Shown: positions 34,248 through 43,505 of the stretch, piece after piece
How positions within the stretch are numbered: the first letter of the stretch is position 1
How the letters are laid out: each line of letters starts with the position of its first letter
Assembly: GCA_049291875.1 (NCBI GenBank)
Contig: JBATQE010000064.1
Coordinates: forward strand, 13,301-77,300
Reading direction: 5' to 3'
Length of the DNA: 64,000 nucleotides
From: CTSOIL-112 sp049291875
GTDB taxonomy: Bacteria > Pseudomonadota > Gammaproteobacteria > Burkholderiales > Burkholderiaceae
Notes under the pieces: model-generated
What the model saw: only the letters and a program-made list of their open reading frames with translations
What the model was told of the DNA's origin: nothing
Database searches by the model: none
Program-made: the position numbers and the translations under genes

Positions 34248-35402
34248 ATGAGCATCAACGAACAAAAAATGTTTGAAGTCGATTACGACCTCGCACAATC
34301 CAACAAAGTATGCAACACCGCCATCGCATGGGCGCAGGTGCCGAGCGAACCGTCCGCCGACGAACGCGACGCGCTGATCGCGCGCATCAAAGCATTACTC
34401 ATCGAGAAAAAAGCCCTGCTGGTCGCACACTACTACGTACATCCCGACCTGCAAGATTTAGCCGAAGCCACCGGCGGCATCGTCTCCGACTCACTCGAAA
34501 TGGCGCGTTTTGGCCGCGACCATCCGGCGAAAACCTTGGTGGTAGCGGGCGTGCGCTTCATGGGTGAATCGGCGAAAATTCTCTCACCGGAAAAAACCGT
34601 ACTCGTACCCGATCTGCGCGCCGAATGCTCGCTTGATCTCGGCTGCCCGATTGACGAATTTTCCGCATTTTGCGACGCACATCCCGACCGCACCGTCGTC
34701 GTGTACGCCAACACATCAGCTGAAGTCAAAGCACGCGCCGACTGGATGGTTACCTCATCCATCGCACTCAAAATCGTCGCGCATCTGAAAGAACAAGGCA
34801 AAAAAATCATCTGGGCGCCCGATCGTCACCTCGGCACCTACATCCAAAAGCAAACCGGCGCCGACATGCTGCTGTGGCAAGGCTCCTGCATCGTACACAA
34901 CGAATTCAAAGCCATTGAACTCGAAAACCTCATAGCCAAACACCCCGACGCCAAAGTGCTGGTACACCCCGAATCACCTGATCCGGTCGTGCAACTGGCC
35001 GACATCGTTGGCTCCACCTCGGCGATTCTGAACGGCCCGAGCCAATTTCCCGACACGCAAACCTTCATCGTCGCCACCGACAGCGGCATGCTGCACAAAC
35101 TGCGCCAGCAGCACCCCGACAAAACCTTTATCGAAGCACCCACCGCAGGCGAATCCGCAACGTGTAAGAGCTGCGCGCACTGCCCGTGGATGGCGATGAA
35201 CGACCTACGCGGTGTGGTTGAAGTACTCGAAAAACTCGGCACCGGCTACAACGAAATCACCATCGACCCTGCGATTGCCGAACGCGCCAAACTACCGATC
35301 ACGCGCATGCTCGATTTCGCCGCCGCCGAGAAAGCCAAGGCGCAGCAGGCCGAACCAAGCAAACAACAGACCGACTTTCAGCCGAATATTGGGCCGGCTT
35401 GA
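34248..35402 (+). CDS. nadA: Quinolinate synthase
   Basis: 384 aa. LLVAHYYVHPDLQDLAEATGGIVSDSL (residues about 60-85), GVRFMGESAKIL, RAECSLDLGCP and CKSCAHCPWMAMNDL include the cysteines for the [4Fe-4S] cluster. It condenses iminoaspartate from NadB with DHAP to give quinolinate. Oxygen-sensitive enzyme. It is separated from nadB (opposite strand, 36781-38403) by a RAYT/REP unit and an unknown gene. Confidence 0.96.
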   Translation: MSINEQKMFEVDYDLAQSNKVCNTAIAWAQVPSEPSADERDALIARIKALLIEKKALLVAHYYVHPDLQDLAEATGGIVSDSLEMARFGRDHPAKTLVVAGVRFMGESAKILSPEKTVLVPDLRAECSLDLGCPIDEFSAFCDAHPDRTVVVYANTSAEVKARADWMVTSSIALKIVAHLKEQGKKIIWAPDRHLGTYIQKQTGADMLLWQGSCIVHNEFKAIELENLIAKHPDAKVLVHPESPDPVVQLADIVGSTSAILNGPSQFPDTQTFIVATDSGMLHKLRQQHPDKTFIEAPTAGESATCKSCAHCPWMAMNDLRGVVEVLEKLGTGYNEITIDPAIAERAKLPITRMLDFAAAEKAKAQQAEPSKQQTDFQPNIGPA

Positions 35403-35418
35403 TTGCACCATCGCATGC

Positions 35419-35449
35419 GTAGGGTGGGCAAACCTTGATTTGCCCACCC
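35419..35449 (+). repeat. REP hairpin, left of RAYT gene
   Basis: GTAG at 35419-35422 leads into the stem GGGTGGGCAAA (35422-35432), loop CCTTGA, TTTGCCCACCC (35439-35449), a perfect 11-bp stem. The 5' GTAG tetranucleotide is the mark of REP elements recognised by RAYT proteins. Confidence 0.78.
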
Positions 35450-35530
35450 ATAAAATACAAACGATAAATACAGTGCGCAAACCATGTTTGCACCGTACGC
35501 CCAACTTCTCCAACATATCGTTCAAAAATC

Positions 35531-36061
35531 ATGTCCGAATATCGACGCAGCCAAATACCCGGTGGCACCTACTTTTTCACCGTTGCTTTGGCTGATCGTC
35601 AATCAAAATTACTCACTCAGCACATTGATTTACTGCGTCAATCATACGCCCGCGCTAACGAATTACACCCTTTTAAAACCATTGCTATTTGTATTTTGCC
35701 CAATCATATACACGCCATCTGGCAATTACCGGCGGATGATGCGCGATTTGATTTGCGTTGGCGTATTATCAAGGCGAATTTCTCCCGTTATTTTGAGGCA
35801 AATATCGAGCGCAGTACCAGCAAAGCTCAAAAACGAGAAAAAGGTATTTGGCAACGCCGTTATTGGGAACATCTCATTCGGGATGAGCGAGATTTAAACC
35901 AGCATATTGATTACGTTCATGCAAACCCTGTTAAACATGGACATGTCACAAACGCCAAAGATTGGCCATACTCATCATTCCATCGCTATGTGCAAGAAGG
36001 TGTTTTGCCTGTTGATTGGATGGGGTCAATGGATGATGCAAAAATGCCATTAGGCGAGTAG
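35531..36061 (+). CDS. REP-associated tyrosine transposase (RAYT)
   Basis: 176 aa IS200-like Y1 transposase. The metal-binding HUH motif is in LPNHIHAIWQLP, and the nucleophile Tyr is in QHIDYVHANPVKHGHV; YRRSQIPGGTYFFTVAL is the common N-terminus. RAYTs are single-copy, domesticated relatives of transposases that cut REP hairpins beside a GTAG sequence. Here it is flanked at 35419 and 36138 by two such hairpins in inverted orientation, giving a complete REP-RAYT-REP unit. AT-richer than nadA. Confidence 0.9.
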   Translation: MSEYRRSQIPGGTYFFTVALADRQSKLLTQHIDLLRQSYARANELHPFKTIAICILPNHIHAIWQLPADDARFDLRWRIIKANFSRYFEANIERSTSKAQKREKGIWQRRYWEHLIRDERDLNQHIDYVHANPVKHGHVTNAKDWPYSSFHRYVQEGVLPVDWMGSMDDAKMPLGE

Positions 36062-36108
36062 GCAGTTGTAATTGTGCCAACAAAGTTTGAGCACTTTTTT
36101 ATATCAAT

Positions 36109-36138
36109 GGTGGGCAAATTAAAATTTGCCCACCCTAC
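36109..36138 (-). repeat. REP hairpin, right of RAYT gene
   Basis: On the minus strand it reads GTAGGGTGGGCAAATT, a short loop, then AATTTGCCCACC; the GTAG lies at 36138-36135. It mirrors the left REP, so the pair forms a BIME-like arrangement around the RAYT gene. Confidence 0.78.
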
Positions 36139-36153
36139 CCGCTGGAAATTCAA

Positions 36154-36765
36154 TTATTCCGAGCAATGGAGATAATTTTTAACAACTAAACCCCATTGCT
36201 GCTTTTGATCAAAATTCGCAACTAAAGCATTCTCATACGGATTACCTGTAAAAGCATTCATTCCATGCAGAATCATATATTTGGGGAAATAATTTGGCTT
36301 CCCAATTTTCTTAATTCGTTCGCATGACAGTTGTAGACTTTTGTCGTTACTTTCCGTTTGCGCGTTAAAAGCCTTTTGTATACCCAGTTTTTCTTCTTCA
36401 GTAAATCCATCAAATAACTGCATAATTAATACAGTTCGTCCTTGAGCAGCAGTTTTATCAGAAACCCTTTGTGCATCATAAAAAGAATAAGCACCAGCTA
36501 ATTTGAATAAATCAATCGCTCTCTCATAATCTTTTTGTTTTACACAAGCTGCGACGCCTGTATATAAATCCGGTGGTGTATAAGTATTTTTAAGACTATC
36601 CAAACCCACACAAGACAGATACTGTGTCGGTTCTAAGTTGCCTTCCGCTCGATAATTGGTCACATTACCTATTTTCTCAACAATAATTTTTGGTTTTTCT
36701 AACTCTTGTGCATTCGCGGCGAACATACATATTAATAATCCTGTTGCCAGTAATTTTTTCATCAT
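36154..36765 (-). CDS. Secreted hypothetical protein
   Basis: 203 aa with signal peptide (MKKLLATGLLICMFAANA, cleavage about residue 20) and an AT-rich coding sequence. The mature protein contains LEPTQYLSCVGLDSLKNTYTPPDLYTGVAACV, Cys pairs and a C-terminal HGMNAFTGNPYENALV segment; similar proteins of unknown function occur in other Gram-negative bacteria. The region may form tetratricopeptide-like helices (YERAIDLFKLAGAYSFYDAQ). It is periplasmic or secreted. Between the right REP and nadB; composition suggests acquisition. Confidence 0.7.
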   Translation of the reverse strand: MMKKLLATGLLICMFAANAQELEKPKIIVEKIGNVTNYRAEGNLEPTQYLSCVGLDSLKNTYTPPDLYTGVAACVKQKDYERAIDLFKLAGAYSFYDAQRVSDKTAAQGRTVLIMQLFDGFTEEEKLGIQKAFNAQTESNDKSLQLSCERIKKIGKPNYFPKYMILHGMNAFTGNPYENALVANFDQKQQWGLVVKNYLHCSE

Positions 36766-36780
36766 AGTTCTCCAATATCA

Positions 36781-38403
36781 TCAATTCTTCGGCGTCAAAA
36801 TCGTCGGCAATGCTTTGGGCAGCTCGCGTTTGTAATCGAGGCTGTAGTGCAAGCCGCGTGATTCGTGGCGGAAGCTCGCGCTGTTGATGATGAGTTCGGC
36901 GCAGGTCACGAGGTTACGCAGCTCAACCAGATCGGGGGTGATTTGGTATTGGGTGTAGTAGTCGTTGACCTCTTGCTTGAGCAGGCGCACGCGTTTTTCG
37001 GCTTGCTCCAGCCGTTTGTTGCTGCGCACGATGCCGACGTAGTTCCACATGGCTTGGCGCAGGGCGTCCCATGAGTGGGTGATCATGACGGCTTCGTCCG
37101 ACGGGATGACGCGCGAGGCGTCCCATTCGAGTAGATCAGGTGCTTTGTAGGCGAAGTTTTTGGCGGCGACTTCTTTGATGTTATCCGACACGGATTTGCC
37201 CATGACCACGCATTCGAGCAGCGAGTTGGAGGCGAGGCGATTCGCGCCGTGCAGGCCGGTGTAGGTGACTTCACCGATGGCGTAGAGATTTTGAATATCG
37301 GTGCGCCCCGCCAAATCGGTCGCGACGCCGCCGCAGGTGTAGTGCGCACCCGGCGCAACGGGAATCGGCTGTTGGGTCATGTCGATGCCCAGTTCCAGAC
37401 ACTTGGCATTGATGTTCGGAAAATGCTCGTGCAGGAATTCTGCGGGCAGATGCGTCATGTCGAGGTAGACGCATTCAATGCCGTTTTTCTTCATTTCAAA
37501 GTCAATCGCACGCGCGACGATGTCACGCGGCGCCAGCTCGCCACGCTCGTCATGGTCGAACATGAAACGGTAGCCGGGCTGTCCGTCTTTGCTCGGCAGG
37601 CGCAAAATGCCGCCTTCACCACGCAGCGCTTCGGAAATCAGGAATGATTTGGCGTGCGGGTGGTACAAGCAGGTGGGGTGAAATTGCATGAATTCCATAT
37701 TGACCACGCGGCAACCAGCGCGCCACGCCATCGCAATGCCGTCGCCGGAGTTGCTGTCGGGATTGGTGGTCACTTTGTAGACTTTGCCCGCGCCGCCCGT
37801 GGCCAGCACGGTGAAACGCGCTTGTATCGAGCTGATTTGGTGTGTTTCACGGTGTTGGATATAGACGCCGTAGCAGCGCGCGTCTTTGCTTTTTTGCTCA
37901 ATCTGACGTTTGTGTTTGTCGGTAATGAGGTCTACGGCAATGACGTTTTCAAACACTTGAATATTGCTGTGTTCGCGCACACGCTCGGCGAGTGCGACCT
38001 GAATCGCGTGCCCCGTGAGGTCATCCGCATGCACCACGCGGCGGTGGCTGTGGCCGCCCTCGCGCGTCAGATGCAGTTTGCTCGCATCGTCATCCTCCAT
38101 GGTGAATTGGACCCCCTGCGTCATCAGCCATTCGATCGACGCAGGCGCGTTGGTAATGATGTGGCGGATGGCTTCAAATTCGCCCAACTCGGCACCAGCG
38201 ATAAAGGTATCGCGGATGTGGTTTTCAAAATGGTCGTCCGAGTCCATTACGGCGGCAATCCCGCCCTGCGCCAAATCGGACGAACCGCTGATCAGGCCGC
38301 CTTTGGAGATCAAGGCGATTTTGTATTGTTCTCCGAGTGAAAGCGCGCAGCTCATGCCCGCCAAACCGCTACCGATAATCACGACATCGAATAATTGAGA
38401 CAT
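36781..38403 (-). CDS. nadB: L-aspartate oxidase
   Basis: 540 aa flavoprotein of the succinate dehydrogenase/fumarate reductase flavoprotein family. FAD-binding VVIIGSGLAGMSCALSL at the N-terminus, SSDLAQGGIAAV, and the GGVATDLAGRTDIQNLYAIGEV, TGLHGANRLASNSLLE segments are present. It makes iminoaspartate for NadA. The leader before the ATG is nearly G-free and CCAATCAA-rich. It may be the last large gene of the topB-argB-HIT transcript. Confidence 0.95.
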   Translation of the reverse strand: MSQLFDVVIIGSGLAGMSCALSLGEQYKIALISKGGLISGSSDLAQGGIAAVMDSDDHFENHIRDTFIAGAELGEFEAIRHIITNAPASIEWLMTQGVQFTMEDDDASKLHLTREGGHSHRRVVHADDLTGHAIQVALAERVREHSNIQVFENVIAVDLITDKHKRQIEQKSKDARCYGVYIQHRETHQISSIQARFTVLATGGAGKVYKVTTNPDSNSGDGIAMAWRAGCRVVNMEFMQFHPTCLYHPHAKSFLISEALRGEGGILRLPSKDGQPGYRFMFDHDERGELAPRDIVARAIDFEMKKNGIECVYLDMTHLPAEFLHEHFPNINAKCLELGIDMTQQPIPVAPGAHYTCGGVATDLAGRTDIQNLYAIGEVTYTGLHGANRLASNSLLECVVMGKSVSDNIKEVAAKNFAYKAPDLLEWDASRVIPSDEAVMITHSWDALRQAMWNYVGIVRSNKRLEQAEKRVRLLKQEVNDYYTQYQITPDLVELRNLVTCAELIINSASFRHESRGLHYSLDYKRELPKALPTILTPKN

Positions 38404-38466
38404 TGTTGGTTCCGTTTTTGTTGGATTGTTTGTTGACTGGTTGATTGGTTGATTGGTTTTGTTGAA

Positions 38467-38913
38467 TCAATGCGACCACAGCGCGATTTTCAGCGCGCGC
38501 AGATAGTCTGCCAGCAGCGCATCGGTCACGCCGTTGCGTTTGGCTTTTTTCGCTTGTTCGGGCGTGAGCGCCCATACGGGATTGGGGAAGCACGCATCAT
38601 CGGCGTAGCGCGGAATGACGTGCCAGTGCACATGCGCGACCATATTACCCAAACTGGCGAGATTAACCTTGGTCGGTTTGAGCACATCGCGCTGCACCTG
38701 CTCGACCAAGCACACCACGCGCATCAATTGGCCGCGCTGCTCAGGCGTCAAATCGGTCATTTCCGCCGCGTGCTCCTGCCAAATCACGCGCGTGAATCCG
38801 ACGAACAGCGGATCGTCCACCAGTATGACGCGCAATTGCTCATTTTGCCAAATCAATTCGCCGCCCACCTGCTCGCACAGCTCGCAGCCCGCGACTTTAT
38901 TATCCCAATTCAT
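38467..38913 (-). CDS. HIT family protein
   Basis: 148 aa. The histidine triad is HVHWHVIPRY; an N-terminal CELC pair suggests a zinc-binding variant. HIT proteins hydrolyse nucleotide phosphoramidates or other nucleotide conjugates. ATG 38913 is chosen because GAGGATAGA precedes it; the frame extends to 38976 inside argB. It is 17 bases downstream of argB and 63 bases upstream of nadB. Confidence 0.88.
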   Translation of the reverse strand: MNWDNKVAGCELCEQVGGELIWQNEQLRVILVDDPLFVGFTRVIWQEHAAEMTDLTPEQRGQLMRVVCLVEQVQRDVLKPTKVNLASLGNMVAHVHWHVIPRYADDACFPNPVWALTPEQAKKAKRNGVTDALLADYLRALKIALWSH

Positions 38914-38930
38914 TCTATCCTCTGCATAAT

Positions 38931-39857
38931 TTATACGCTGATCGCCGTACCCACCGCCGCGTCGGTCAACAGACATTGCAGCAACACGTGCGGCACGCGG
39001 CCATCCACGATGTGTACCGCGCCCACGCCGCGCTGCGCCGCATCCAGCGCCGAGTCGATTTTCGGCAGCATGCCGCCATACAACGTACCGTCAGCTTTGA
39101 GTGCATCGGCGCTCGCGCTGTCGATGTGCGCGATCAATTCGCCTTGTTTGTCCAATACGCCTTTGATGTTGGTCAACAGCATCAATTTGTGCGCGCGTAC
39201 CGCCACCGCGATTTCGCCCGCCGCCACATCGGCGTTCACATTATGCGTCACGCCGTGATCGTCGGCGGCAATCGGCGAGACCACAGGTAAAAATTCAGCC
39301 GCCAGCAAAGCGTCAATCGGTGCGCTGTCCACGCCGATGACCTCGCCCACCAGCCCGATGTCGTGCTGCACCGCCGGATCGTTCAGATCAGGCAGCAACA
39401 TTTTTTTCACGCGAATCATGCGGCCATCTTTGCCGCTCAGACCCATGGCACGCACGCCGTAGCTTTTGCCCGCCTGATTGATGAGATTGACGATTTGTCC
39501 TTGCACATTGCCGCACAACACACCGTCAACGATGCTCATGGTGTCGGCATCGGTCACGCGCATCCCTTGCACAAACTGCCCTTCAATGCCGACGCGCTTG
39601 AGCATCGCGTCAATTTGCGGGCCGCCGCCATGCACCACCACCACCGGCACGCCCATCGCGGTGAGCAACGCCACATCCTGCGCGAATTGCTGTTGCAGCG
39701 TTTCGTCGGTCATGGCGTTGCCACCGTATTTGACCACGATGGTTTGGTCTTGCAATTGCGTCAGGCGCTCCGACGTCGCGGTAACGCCCGCGTCTTTAAT
39801 GGCGGGAACGAGTTGAGCCGCTTCGGCAATGAGTTCGGGCACGGATAAATACAGCAT
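38931..39857 (-). CDS. argB: Acetylglutamate kinase
   Basis: 308 aa. IVVKYGGNAMTDE, VVVVHGGGPQIDAML, GLSGKDGRMI, HNVNADVAAGEIAVAV and MLLTNIKGVLD are hallmark segments of the amino-acid kinase family. It phosphorylates N-acetylglutamate in arginine synthesis. ATG 39857 is preceded by AAGGAGAG; the frame extends to 39896 without need. No other arginine genes are in the window. Confidence 0.95.
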   Translation of the reverse strand: MLYLSVPELIAEAAQLVPAIKDAGVTATSERLTQLQDQTIVVKYGGNAMTDETLQQQFAQDVALLTAMGVPVVVVHGGGPQIDAMLKRVGIEGQFVQGMRVTDADTMSIVDGVLCGNVQGQIVNLINQAGKSYGVRAMGLSGKDGRMIRVKKMLLPDLNDPAVQHDIGLVGEVIGVDSAPIDALLAAEFLPVVSPIAADDHGVTHNVNADVAAGEIAVAVRAHKLMLLTNIKGVLDKQGELIAHIDSASADALKADGTLYGGMLPKIDSALDAAQRGVGAVHIVDGRVPHVLLQCLLTDAAVGTAISV

Positions 39858-39880
39858 GGCGCTCTCCTTGTGAATAGGAT

Positions 39881-40606
39881 TTACGGTTCGTCGCAATCAT
39901 AGTAGCGGATTTTGCCAACGCTTTGTACAAAAGCTTTGTCCGCCGCTTTTTGTTCTTTCTCGCTCAGATCGGGTTGTTGGCGATTGACGCAATTGTGCCA
40001 ATGATAATGCAACAACTCCTGCGTCATCTTCGCCTCGGACTGCGCCCAAGCGCGTTGCGAGCGCGCCACGCAATCACTCGGATCGGCGTTGTCACGACAA
40101 CTGGCTTTGAGCAGCGTCAGGGCTCTGGCGGTTTTTTCTGCCGATGGCGGACCTTGCAGAATTTGCACGATGTTTTGGCACTGCGGGCGTTGCGACGGGG
40201 CGAATTGATTCAATATTGCGTAGTCGTTTTTGCGTGCCGCGTCGCGTTTGATGCGCTGTAAATCGTAGAAAAACTGGTCGCGCGCGATCATGCGCTGGCG
40301 CACCGTTTCAATCACGGGGTGCGCAATGAAGTTGCGCGGGTCTTGCAAAATCGCTTGATTTTTGCGATGTTCGGCATCGTCCTGCGCCTGTGTATTTTTT
40401 TCGTCGTAAATGCTGGTCAAGTGATCGGCATTGAGCTTGAGCGTGGCGTCCAACTGCGCCGCCGTGACTTTTTGATCGTCGTAACTCGCGCTCGCGCGAC
40501 ACAGCTCGGTTTCCCATTTGAACACCTGCGTTTTGGCCAACGCTGCGCCGTTCAATACCAAGCCCAACATCAATAGGGTGGGTTTCATCCAACAACGTGT
40601 GTTCAT
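39881..40606 (-). CDS. Periplasmic protein of unknown function
   Basis: 241 aa. Signal peptide MKPTLLMLGLVLNGAALA (after a short extension) and mature part with several cysteines (WETELCRAS, SQRPQCQNI, LLKASCRDN, DPSDCVARS, HNCVNR, YDCDEP). AAGGAG precedes the ATG at 40606. I do not recognise a family. It is between topB (39 bases upstream) and argB (23 bases downstream) on the same strand, so it is probably cotranscribed. Confidence 0.7.
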   Translation of the reverse strand: MNTRCWMKPTLLMLGLVLNGAALAKTQVFKWETELCRASASYDDQKVTAAQLDATLKLNADHLTSIYDEKNTQAQDDAEHRKNQAILQDPRNFIAHPVIETVRQRMIARDQFFYDLQRIKRDAARKNDYAILNQFAPSQRPQCQNIVQILQGPPSAEKTARALTLLKASCRDNADPSDCVARSQRAWAQSEAKMTQELLHYHWHNCVNRQQPDLSEKEQKAADKAFVQSVGKIRYYDCDEP

Positions 40607-40645
40607 ATCGAACTCCTTGCTCAGACGAACGCTGCTGCGGTCAGT

Positions 40646-43369
40646 TTAAAACGGTGGCTCGTCGTCATACGCCGAGAGTGGCGGATTGTCATCAGGCGGC
40701 ATCTCATCGCTCGCCTCGGCTTTTTTCGCGCGCGGGGTTTTAGCGGTCGTTTTTATCACCGCTTTGGCCGCTGTTTTGGTGCTCTTGGCCGCCTTGGTGG
40801 TTTTTGCCTTGGCGGTGGCTTTTTTAGCCGGTGCTTTCTCGACTTTCGCCTCGCCTGCTTCGCCTTCAGCCGCATCCTTCACCGTTTTTCCAGCTTTCGG
40901 CGCTTTGGCTTCAAACTCAAAGCCAACTTTGCCTTTGGCTTTGTCCAGCACCAAATAGGCTTTGAACAAGCGCCCCGTGCGTGCGGATTTGAATCCGGTG
41001 AGCAGGTCGGTTTTGCCCTCGGCCAGCAGTTTGCGCATCTGTTCCGGCTCGATGATTTGTTGCAAAATCACTTGGCCGGAGCGGAAATCGCAGTTTTTTT
41101 CGGGGCCAACGGCGCGCTCGCAAATATAGCTCAGGCCGTTTTCATAGACGTTCGCGCCACATTTCGGGCATTTGCCCAGCGGGGTTTTGGCGGAGAAATC
41201 GGGCGCTTCTTCGTCGTCCGAGCTTTGACCGAAGTCAAACTCCATTTTGTATTTCGCAGCGGATTCTTTGTCCTCGACGATGCGTAAAATCGCGGCGAAT
41301 GGGCGCCCCATTTTGCTGCGGAATCCTTGCAGCAGCGGCGTTTCACGGGTTTTGAGCAGGTCTTCGACCTCTGGAATTTCAAACGTGCGTCCGCCCGGCG
41401 TTTTGCTCATGGAGAATTCGCACTGCGTGCAGGCGAAACGACGGTAGTTTTCTTTGATCACGCCTCCGCAATTCGGACATGGCGTTTTCAGCGTGGCGTA
41501 GTCGCCCGGCACGGTGTCGGCTTCGTATTCTTTGGCACGCTTGACGATAATTTGCGTCATTTTGGCGATTTCGCGCATGAAGGTATCGCGCTGTAATTCA
41601 CCCCGCTCCATTTGCGCGAGTTTATTTTCCCAGTTACCCGTCAGTTCGGGCGAGGTCAATTCCTCCACGCCCAAACCACGCAGCAACGTGAGCAGCTGAA
41701 AGGCTTTGGCCGTCGGGTGCATTTCGCGCCCTTCGCGCACGAGGTATTTCTCGGTCAGCAGCCCTTCGATGATCGCGGCGCGCGTCGCGGGCGTGCCCAG
41801 TCCTTTGCCGCTCATGGCTTCTTTTAGCTCGGAGTCATCCAGCAGTTTGCCCGCGCCTTCCATCGCCGAGAGCAAGGTCGCCTCGGAGTAGCGCGCCGGT
41901 GGGCGGGTTTGCAGGGCTTTCGGCTCGACTTTTTCGGTCTGCACGGTTTCGTCTTTGGCCACCGCCACCAGCATGTCGTCGTCTTTTTGCTGATCGCGCC
42001 CGTAAATCACCAGCCAGCCCGGGTTGGTCAATACGCGACCTTCGGTTTTGAAATGGTGTCCCGAGACCTTGGTCACGCGTGTGGTGACCATGAATTCGGC
42101 GGCGGGGAAAAATACGGCCATGAAGCGTTTGACCACCAGATCGTAGAGTTTTTGCTCCGGTTCGGACAGGTGTTTGGGCGCTTGCAGCGTCGGGATGATC
42201 GCAAAGTGGTCAGACACTTTGGCGTTGTCAAAAATGCGTTTGTTCGGCTTGACCCAGCCGTTTTTCTCGATGCTTTGCGCAAAACGGGTGTAGTTGTCCT
42301 GCTCTTTGAGCATGGCGACGGTTTGCTTGACGGTATTGATGTAGTCTTCAGGCAAGGCTTTGGAATCGGTACGCGGATAGGTCAGCACTTTGTGTTTTTC
42401 GTACAGCGCCTGCGCCAGACCGAGGGTGTTTTTCGCGGAGAAGCCAAAGCGCGCATTCGCCTCGCGTTGCAAGCTGGTGAGGTCAAACAGCGCCGGCGCC
42501 ATTTGCGTGGTCGGTTTGGACTCTTCGGTCACGGTGCCGTTTTGCCCTTTGCAGGCCATGACCACGGTGTCGGCCGCGGTTTTGCTCCAAAGACGATTGT
42601 CTTTGCGCTCGGGATCGTTCAGATTTTCTTTGGCGTTTTTGTCAAATTTCGGGTCGAACCAGCGACCGTTGTACACGCCCTGCGCGCAGACGAATTCGGC
42701 GTGCACTTCCCAATAATCGCGCGAGACGAATTTGCGAATCGCCTCTTCGCGCTCGACCACGATGGTCAGCGTTGGCGTCTGCACGCGGCCCACGGTGGTC
42801 AGGAAAAAGCCGCCGTCGCGCGAGTTAAACGCGGTCATGGCGCGTGTGCCGTTGATGCCGACCAACCAATCCGCCTCGGAACGTGAACGCGCCGCATCGG
42901 CCAGATTGAGCATTTGCGCATCGGTGCGCAAATGTGCCAAGCCGTCGCGAATCGCCTGCGGCGTCATGCTCTGCAACCACAGCCGTTGCGAGGGCTGCTT
43001 GGCCTTGGTGTACTGCATGATGTAGCGGAAAATCAGCTCGCCCTCGCGCCCCGCGTCACAGGCGTTGATCACATGATCCACATCCTTGCGACGCAACAGC
43101 TTGGCCAGAGATTTTAAGCGCGCCTCAGATTTGACAATCGGTTTGAGGTCAAAATGTGGCGGAATGTGCGGCAGATGTGTGAAACTCCATTTACCGCGCT
43201 TGATTTCGTACTCCTCGGGTACCACCAATTCGAGCAAATGACCGACCGCAGAGGCAATCACATACTGATCGTTCTCATGATGGTCGTCTTTTTTCACACA
43301 GCCGCCGACCGCACGCGCGATATCGTTGGCGACTGAAGGTTTCTCGGCAATAATCAGGGTTTTGCTCAT
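40646..43369 (-). CDS. topB: DNA topoisomerase III
   Basis: 907 aa. Toprim domain at the N-terminus (LIIAEKPSVANDIARAVGG; HVINACDAGREGELIFRYI), nucleophile Tyr in VLTYPRTDSKALP, two C-terminal zinc-binding motifs (CPNCGG...CTQC and CPKCGANV...C) and a Lys/Ala-rich tail. E. coli TopB is about 650 aa; the long tail is typical of betaproteobacteria. The very end, AYDDEPPF, resembles the SSB C-terminal tip. It decatenates DNA, often with RecQ. Start ATG 43369 begins the conserved MSKTLIIAEKPS. Confidence 0.95.
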   Translation of the reverse strand: MSKTLIIAEKPSVANDIARAVGGCVKKDDHHENDQYVIASAVGHLLELVVPEEYEIKRGKWSFTHLPHIPPHFDLKPIVKSEARLKSLAKLLRRKDVDHVINACDAGREGELIFRYIMQYTKAKQPSQRLWLQSMTPQAIRDGLAHLRTDAQMLNLADAARSRSEADWLVGINGTRAMTAFNSRDGGFFLTTVGRVQTPTLTIVVEREEAIRKFVSRDYWEVHAEFVCAQGVYNGRWFDPKFDKNAKENLNDPERKDNRLWSKTAADTVVMACKGQNGTVTEESKPTTQMAPALFDLTSLQREANARFGFSAKNTLGLAQALYEKHKVLTYPRTDSKALPEDYINTVKQTVAMLKEQDNYTRFAQSIEKNGWVKPNKRIFDNAKVSDHFAIIPTLQAPKHLSEPEQKLYDLVVKRFMAVFFPAAEFMVTTRVTKVSGHHFKTEGRVLTNPGWLVIYGRDQQKDDDMLVAVAKDETVQTEKVEPKALQTRPPARYSEATLLSAMEGAGKLLDDSELKEAMSGKGLGTPATRAAIIEGLLTEKYLVREGREMHPTAKAFQLLTLLRGLGVEELTSPELTGNWENKLAQMERGELQRDTFMREIAKMTQIIVKRAKEYEADTVPGDYATLKTPCPNCGGVIKENYRRFACTQCEFSMSKTPGGRTFEIPEVEDLLKTRETPLLQGFRSKMGRPFAAILRIVEDKESAAKYKMEFDFGQSSDDEEAPDFSAKTPLGKCPKCGANVYENGLSYICERAVGPEKNCDFRSGQVILQQIIEPEQMRKLLAEGKTDLLTGFKSARTGRLFKAYLVLDKAKGKVGFEFEAKAPKAGKTVKDAAEGEAGEAKVEKAPAKKATAKAKTTKAAKSTKTAAKAVIKTTAKTPRAKKAEASDEMPPDDNPPLSAYDDEPPF

Positions 43370-43505
43370 GGCATACTCAAATTGAATAATTCTATATAGA
43401 CGCCGAAAACCCACGCAGACACATTGACACGCGCGGGTTTGGCAGGGCGGCTCATCATAACCGCGTTAGCACCATCAACGCAAGCACGACGCCCAATAAT
43501 TGCGC

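Noticed and set aside
35531..36061. RAYT considered as an active IS200/IS605 insertion
   Set aside because: The sequence and flanking GTAG hairpins fit a domesticated RAYT; no IS left/right ends or target duplication were found.
38420..38466. Short tandem TTGATTGG units suggested a repeat array
   Set aside because: Too few and too short for CRISPR or a satellite; treated only as a simple C/A-rich leader.
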